From: Planctomycetaceae bacterium
GTDB taxonomy: Bacteria > Planctomycetota > Planctomycetia > Planctomycetales > Planctomycetaceae
Length of the DNA stretch: 18,491 nt
NCBI GenBank assembly: GCA_003445035.1
Contig: DLVV01000039.1
Span: forward strand, 3,508-21,998
Reading direction: 5' to 3'
The notes under the pieces are model-generated. The model did no database searches and was not told where the DNA came from. It saw only the letters and a list, made by a program, of their open reading frames with translations. Of the stretch, positions 14,909 through 18,491 are shown piece after piece. Numbering within the stretch: position 1 is the first letter of the stretch; each line of letters opens with the position of its first letter. A program made the position numbers and the translations under genes.

Positions 14909-17900
14909 ATGTTGCTGACTTCGTGGATAACGTCGCTGCGTCGAACGTGGCAGCAGAAGTCGACTCGACGGACCGTTTTGCGGCAACGCCGGGAAATGGC
15001 ACCGCGGGCGTCGGCTGTCGAACAACTGGAAGATCGAACTTTGCTCAGTTCGGTGGTCATCGAATCGGTGACTGCCGGGGAATCGTTGAGCATCGATACC
15101 CAGGCGATGGTCGGCAACGGGACGCTTAGCAATCCCGAATTCGACAGCTTGACCATTCGGTCGGTCGTGGTTGCCCCGGGATCCGGAACCGCCATCGACA
15201 TCGATTTTTCAGGCGACGATACAGCGAAGCTGGAACTGGATACGATCTCGATTCAATCGGTCATCGCGACAGGAAGTGGCGAACCGGGTTTGCGGGTCAA
15301 CCTCCAGGACGTGAACCTCGGCGATCTGGTGGTCGATTCGTCGTCAATCAGTGGCGAGAATGGAGCCGGGCTGACGCTCGATCTCCACGATGTCAACCTT
15401 GGTGCGTTGACGATTGTGCACTCCGACGTCGCTGGAGACGGTGGGCCGGGAACGACGATCTCCCTGGACGGCACAACTGTCGGTGAGTTCAACATCGCAA
15501 AAACGACCTCCGACGGCGTCAGCGTCACGTCGGTGTCCGGGCAGAGCGGGTTGATCGATCCCAACCCCGGACCGGGGGGGATCCCACCGGGGGGAGTCAC
15601 CAACACCAATCCGATGACCGTCACCGCGCTCACGCACGGATTGTCGACCGGTGACGTGATCGAGATTTCCGGAGTGATCGGGAACTCGGCCGTCAACGGC
15701 CGCCGTGTTATCACCCGCGTGACGGATTCGACGTTCACTGTCGACAGCACCGCTCTCAATGGTGGCATCGACGCATCACAAACGACGCTGACGGTGCAGG
15801 ATGTGAGCTTGTTGCGATCCGGCGGCGTGTTCCCGTTTTCAATCGGGATCGGATCCGAAACTCTGCAGGTGTTGTCGGCCAGTGACAACGTGTTGACGGT
15901 CACCCGGGGAGCGGCCCCCAGTTCTCACTCCGACGGCACGGTTGTGGTTGGGACGGCCGCCAATGGCGACTACATCCGCGGTGGCGAGTGGGTGGTTCCG
16001 TCGTCGATCTCCAAGGGCAGTGTCAAGGAAAACCGACTGGAAGGTCCGACCGGCTCGGACGGATTGCAACTGGACTTCAGCAACACCGGCGGAGCGAAGT
16101 TCTCGATCACCGACAACTACGTGATCGAAGGGCTGGAGATCGTTCTGGACGGCTCGCCGCTGCAGAACCTGACGATCCACAACAATCTGTTGACCGGCAA
16201 CAACGTGGGACCGGGGTTCGTTCTGGACGCGACCGACAGCAATGTCGATGGCATCATTTCCGGCAATCGCGTGGTCGGAAACGCCACCAACGGGATTCAG
16301 TTCGATTTGACCGACAGCAATCTCGGCGGTCGCATTACGGGGAATTCGGTCGAGAACAACGCCGGTGACGGAATGGTGTTCAATGCCGATTCCACCAGCG
16401 GGCTGCGAACTCTGAACTTCAGCAACCCCGGCCGAATCGTTGGAGATGTGACCGATGCGTCCAGCCATGACCCGATACAAATCAACTCGCAGGGACACGG
16501 TCTGAAGAGAGGCGACCTGGTCTACATCGAGGGGGTCCGGGGCAATATCGCGGCCAACGGTAATCACCATGTGGCGGTCTCGGAAACGGATTTGGTTGCC
16601 GCGTTGAACCTGCTGCAGACCGAGTTGCCGGTCGTCGACGTGGGCCCGTTCCTGTTGCTCGAGTCTCCCACCAGTTCCAGTCAGGCCAGCCAGACCAGCG
16701 TGGCCACGACCATGCTGGCCGACGATGAAGTTGTCGAGTTGATCGTCAACGATGCCTCGGTGTTCGTGAATCCCACGGATTTCGCGGTTCGCATTGACAG
16801 CGAAATTCTGCTCGTGACGAATGTCGACACGACAACCAACACTCTGACAGTCACACGCGGTCAGTTGGGAACGTCCGCGGCGCAACACGACGTCGGTGCG
16901 GTCGTGAGCGACGAAGGACTCTACAACTTCCAGATTCGCGTCGACGACGAACGGATGCTGGTGGCCGAGGTCGATGAAATTACCAATGTGATTTCGGTGG
17001 TTCGCGGGGTCGACGGGACCATCGCCGCCAGTCACCTGGGCACGTCTCCGTTGTATCACGATTCGGTTTTCGTTCTGGAAGGATCATCGGGCAGTTCCGG
17101 GGACACCGGGGTCTACGACGGCGGGGGCAGGATCCACCTGGCCGATGGGGCCATCAGCGGCAACACCTTCCGGAACAACACGGCTGGTGCGGGGGTCCGT
17201 GCCGAGTTGCCCGAGAACACCGTGCTACTGGCCGACGTGACCAACAACACGTTGTCGGGCAACTCCGAGGGCGGTTTCATCCTGCGGGCCAGTGATACGA
17301 ATCCGTCCGAACACGGCGAGAGTGCCTTTGCGGTGAATATCGGCGGCGACGATCGCTTGGCCGACTCTAATCTTTTTGACGGAAACTTCGGCGCGGGGAT
17401 GGCCTTCACGCTCGTCGACAAGGCCGTCGGCACATTCAACGTCCGGAACAATACGGTCATCAACCAGGTTGATGACAACGACACGTCGACCAACTACGTC
17501 GGTGACGCGATCCACGCTGAACTGGTCGGGCTAGACCTGAACTTCGAGGCGATTAACCGGCTGGAAGGGGCCGTCGTCGAGAACAACAGTCTGGGGACCG
17601 AGGGCTACACGGAACTGGCCGCGGCCATCAACGCCACGCAGGCGACGATCACCGTGAGCGACAGTTCGCGGTTCGATGCCCTCTCGACGCCGTTCAATGT
17701 CCAGGTGGGTCGTGAGGTGATGACCGTCACGGGGATCACCGACGAGAACCTGGACGTGGTTCGCGGCGTCGGCACCACGCCCAACGAAGGGCACGTTTTG
17801 GGCGATACGGTGTTCTCGACAAGCGGCGGCAATCAGGGCCGTGGGTTCTCGTTGTTGATCGAGGAGGATTCGACCCTCCAGGACCTGTTGTTCAACAACA

Positions 17901-18491
17901 ACACCGTCGTCAACAACGGCGATGACGGGTTCAAACTCCGCCGCGAAGATGAGGGGCGGTTGAATCGGGTTGAGTCCGGGTCGGTGCAACGGCGGGCGGT
18001 GACGATCCGAGACAATACGATCATAGCGAACGCGTCGAACGCACCCCTCGAATCGGTCTCCCCCACTGAAACGCAGCGGCGCGGGGCCGGTGTTGACATC
18101 CACGCTATCAACGGAAGTGTTGATCTCCAGGATCTCGAGATTGTTGGCAACGTGATCGAGGCGAACGTCGGCAGCAACACCAGCGGGATTCTGCTGCGAG
18201 CCGAAGCGGATGCCAGGATCCTGGCCGATATCGAAGACAACCGGATCCGCTACAACTCGGCCGACGGAATCGAGCTCTCGACGCGGCAGAACGACGGCAC
18301 CGACGTGCGGCAGGTCGGTGGAACGTGGACCAAGAACTCGATCACCGACAACGGGAATCACGGGATCGAGATCGCCGGGCGTCACGGTCTGTTCGACCTG
18401 ATCACTACGTCCGGCGCCCAGACGGTCGTGACGCCGCTGTTTATCGGCATCGAAGGGGTGGACCCCGTCGACGGCAAGGACCGCGGCAACA
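14909..18491 (+). CDS. Giant secreted beta-helix surface protein, LEDR-type N-terminus (3' end outside window)
   Basis: The frame is open from ATG 14909 to the window edge, at least 1194 codons. AGGAG lies 7 nt upstream of the ATG. The N-terminus is basic (SLRRTWQQKSTRRTVLRQRR, residues 9-28), followed by VEQLEDRTLLSS at 37-48, the motif common at the start of large secreted planctomycete proteins; export is inferred from it. Residues 127-180 contain two 27-residue repeats. FCCH-like modules lie at 234-285 and 520-560. Four short beta modules ending in TRG-x-GT-like sequence lie at 289-348, 598-666, 672-717 and 907-969. Between them lie right-handed parallel beta-helix blocks at about 360-505, 735-898 and 975-1194, rich in N-N-x-[VIL] turns (ITGNSVENNAGDG type). 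Composition is acidic and rich in Asn, Asp, Gly, Thr and Val. A role in adhesion or polysaccharide binding is plausible but unproven; no catalytic motif was recognised. Confidence 0.88.
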   Translation, partial: MLLTSWITSLRRTWQQKSTRRTVLRQRREMAPRASAVEQLEDRTLLSSVVIESVTAGESLSIDTQAMVGNGTLSNPEFDSLTIRSVVVAPGSGTAIDIDFSGDDTAKLELDTISIQSVIATGSGEPGLRVNLQDVNLGDLVVDSSSISGENGAGLTLDLHDVNLGALTIVHSDVAGDGGPGTTISLDGTTVGEFNIAKTTSDGVSVTSVSGQSGLIDPNPGPGGIPPGGVTNTNPMTVTALTHGLSTGDVIEISGVIGNSAVNGRRVITRVTDSTFTVDSTALNGGIDASQTTLTVQDVSLLRSGGVFPFSIGIGSETLQVLSASDNVLTVTRGAAPSSHSDGTVVVGTAANGDYIRGGEWVVPSSISKGSVKENRLEGPTGSDGLQLDFSNTGGAKFSITDNYVIEGLEIVLDGSPLQNLTIHNNLLTGNNVGPGFVLDATDSNVDGIISGNRVVGNATNGIQFDLTDSNLGGRITGNSVENNAGDGMVFNADSTSGLRTLNFSNPGRIVGDVTDASSHDPIQINSQGHGLKRGDLVYIEGVRGNIAANGNHHVAVSETDLVAALNLLQTELPVVDVGPFLLLESPTSSSQASQTSVATTMLADDEVVELIVNDASVFVNPTDFAVRIDSEILLVTNVDTTTNTLTVTRGQLGTSAAQHDVGAVVSDEGLYNFQIRVDDERMLVAEVDEITNVISVVRGVDGTIAASHLGTSPLYHDSVFVLEGSSGSSGDTGVYDGGGRIHLADGAISGNTFRNNTAGAGVRAELPENTVLLADVTNNTLSGNSEGGFILRASDTNPSEHGESAFAVNIGGDDRLADSNLFDGNFGAGMAFTLVDKAVGTFNVRNNTVINQVDDNDTSTNYVGDAIHAELVGLDLNFEAINRLEGAVVENNSLGTEGYTELAAAINATQATITVSDSSRFDALSTPFNVQVGREVMTVTGITDENLDVVRGVGTTPNEGHVLGDTVFSTSGGNQGRGFSLLIEEDSTLQDLLFNNNTVVNNGDDGFKLRREDEGRLNRVESGSVQRRAVTIRDNTIIANASNAPLESVSPTETQRRGAGVDIHAINGSVDLQDLEIVGNVIEANVGSNTSGILLRAEADARILADIEDNRIRYNSADGIELSTRQNDGTDVRQVGGTWTKNSITDNGNHGIEIAGRHGLFDLITTSGAQTVVTPLFIGIEGVDPVDGKDRGN
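15290..15451 (+). repeat. Two tandem 27-residue repeats
   Basis: Two consecutive 81-nt units encode 27-residue repeats (core DVNLG, then a beta strand, then SG/AG-x-x-G-x-G), followed by a degenerate third unit (start TTISL, TTVGEF). They differ at the DNA level, so they are old or diversified. They are probably coils of a beta-solenoid. Confidence 0.7.
15608..15763 (+). repeat. FCCH-like module, copy 1
   Basis: The segment reads MTVTALTHGLSTGDVIEISG, then GNSAVNG and VTDSTFTV. It resembles the FCCH-like beta module (HGLxxGDxVxIxGVxGN..NG) found in phage and bacterial surface proteins. Assignment is by pattern only. Confidence 0.6.
15773..15952 (+). repeat. TRG-type beta module, copy 1
   Basis: TTLTVQDVS, then IGIGSETLQVLS, then LTVTRGAAPSSHSDGTVVV. 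It shares the pattern 'strand, IxxGxExLxV, LTVTRG, H, G' with copies at 16700, 16922 and 17627. Confidence 0.65.
16214..16369 (+). repeat. Two tandem 26-residue beta-helix coils
   Basis: Two 78-nt units encode 26-residue coils aligned on TDSN, G-x-I-[ST]-GN-x-V and a terminal N-A-x-[ND]. The next coil begins at 16370 and then degenerates. The spacing is typical of right-handed parallel beta-helices. Confidence 0.7.
16466..16588 (+). repeat. FCCH-like module, copy 2
   Basis: HDPIQINSQGHGLKRGDLVY then IEGVRGNIAANGNHHV repeats the HGL-x-x-GD-x-[VL]-x-I-x-GV-x-GN-x-x-x-NG pattern of the copy at 15608. Confidence 0.6.
16700..16906 (+). repeat. TRG-type beta module, copy 2
   Basis: VVELIVNDASVF, then IDSEILLVTN, then LTVTRGQLGTSAAQHDVGAV. 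This is the best-preserved copy of the module and is close to the TVTRG-x-x-GT-x-A-x-x-H-x-x-G tail seen in phage proteins. Confidence 0.65.
16922..17059 (+). repeat. TRG-type beta module, copy 3 (short)
   Basis: YNFQIRVDDERMLVAE, then ISVVRGVDGTIAASHLGTSP. It lacks the first strand of copies 1, 2 and 4 and follows copy 2 almost directly. Confidence 0.6.
17627..17815 (+). repeat. TRG-type beta module, copy 4
   Basis: ATITVSDSSRF, then VQVGREVMTVTG, then LDVVRGVGTTPNEGHVLGDT. It sits between the second and third beta-helix blocks. Confidence 0.6.

Noticed and set aside
15839..17059. A 406-codon minus-strand open frame opposite the beta-helix gene
   Set aside because: It has a repetitive Val/Asp/Arg composition mirroring the plus-strand repeats. 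The plus strand stays open for 3.5 kb with a good start.

Overview
The window comes from a high-GC planctomycete. Three family signatures point there independently. The first is a DUF1501 Tat-signal protein paired with a cytochrome-like PSD1 (DUF1549/DUF1553) protein. The second is a very long beta-helix surface protein whose N-terminus carries the 'LEDRTLLS' motif typical of planctomycete secreted proteins. The third is the general gene style. I cannot place it more finely than class or family from the sequence alone.

Layout, left to right. Positions 1-42 are probably the last 13 codons of a plus-strand gene. On the minus strand, 4717 to 83 hold a two-gene unit: the PSD1 protein (1057 aa, LamG insert) followed 15 nt later by the DUF1501 protein (GTG start). 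A 213-nt divergent intergenic region follows. It carries a good sigma70-type promoter for lexA with an overlapping 18-bp inverted repeat, TGTATAC-N4-GTTTACA, which is a strong candidate LexA operator. On the plus strand come lexA (4931), imuA (5688), imuB (6391, overlapping imuA by 74 nt) and dnaE2/imuC (8031, overlapping the imuB stop by 1 nt). This is a complete LexA-controlled mutagenic translesion synthesis cassette. Then come an MlrC-like M81 metallopeptidase (11277), an M32 carboxypeptidase (12957), and a 434-nt non-coding stretch with a stable GAAA-loop hairpin. Last is the open 5' portion of a giant secreted beta-helix protein (14909 to the window end, at least 1194 aa).

How the genes work together. 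LexA would repress its own operon. After DNA damage, RecA-stimulated self-cleavage at Ala120-Gly121 would release imuA, imuB and dnaE2. ImuB is a Y-family fold without recognisable catalytic acids but with a clamp-binding motif. It would bridge the clamp, ImuA and the catalytically competent DnaE2. The two peptidases downstream have no obvious functional link to SOS, although only 36 nt separate dnaE2 from the first of them. The beta-helix protein is a mosaic of parallel beta-helix blocks separated by small modules resembling those of phage and bacterial surface proteins.

I saw no tRNA, rRNA, CRISPR array, insertion sequence or convincing Rho-independent terminator.
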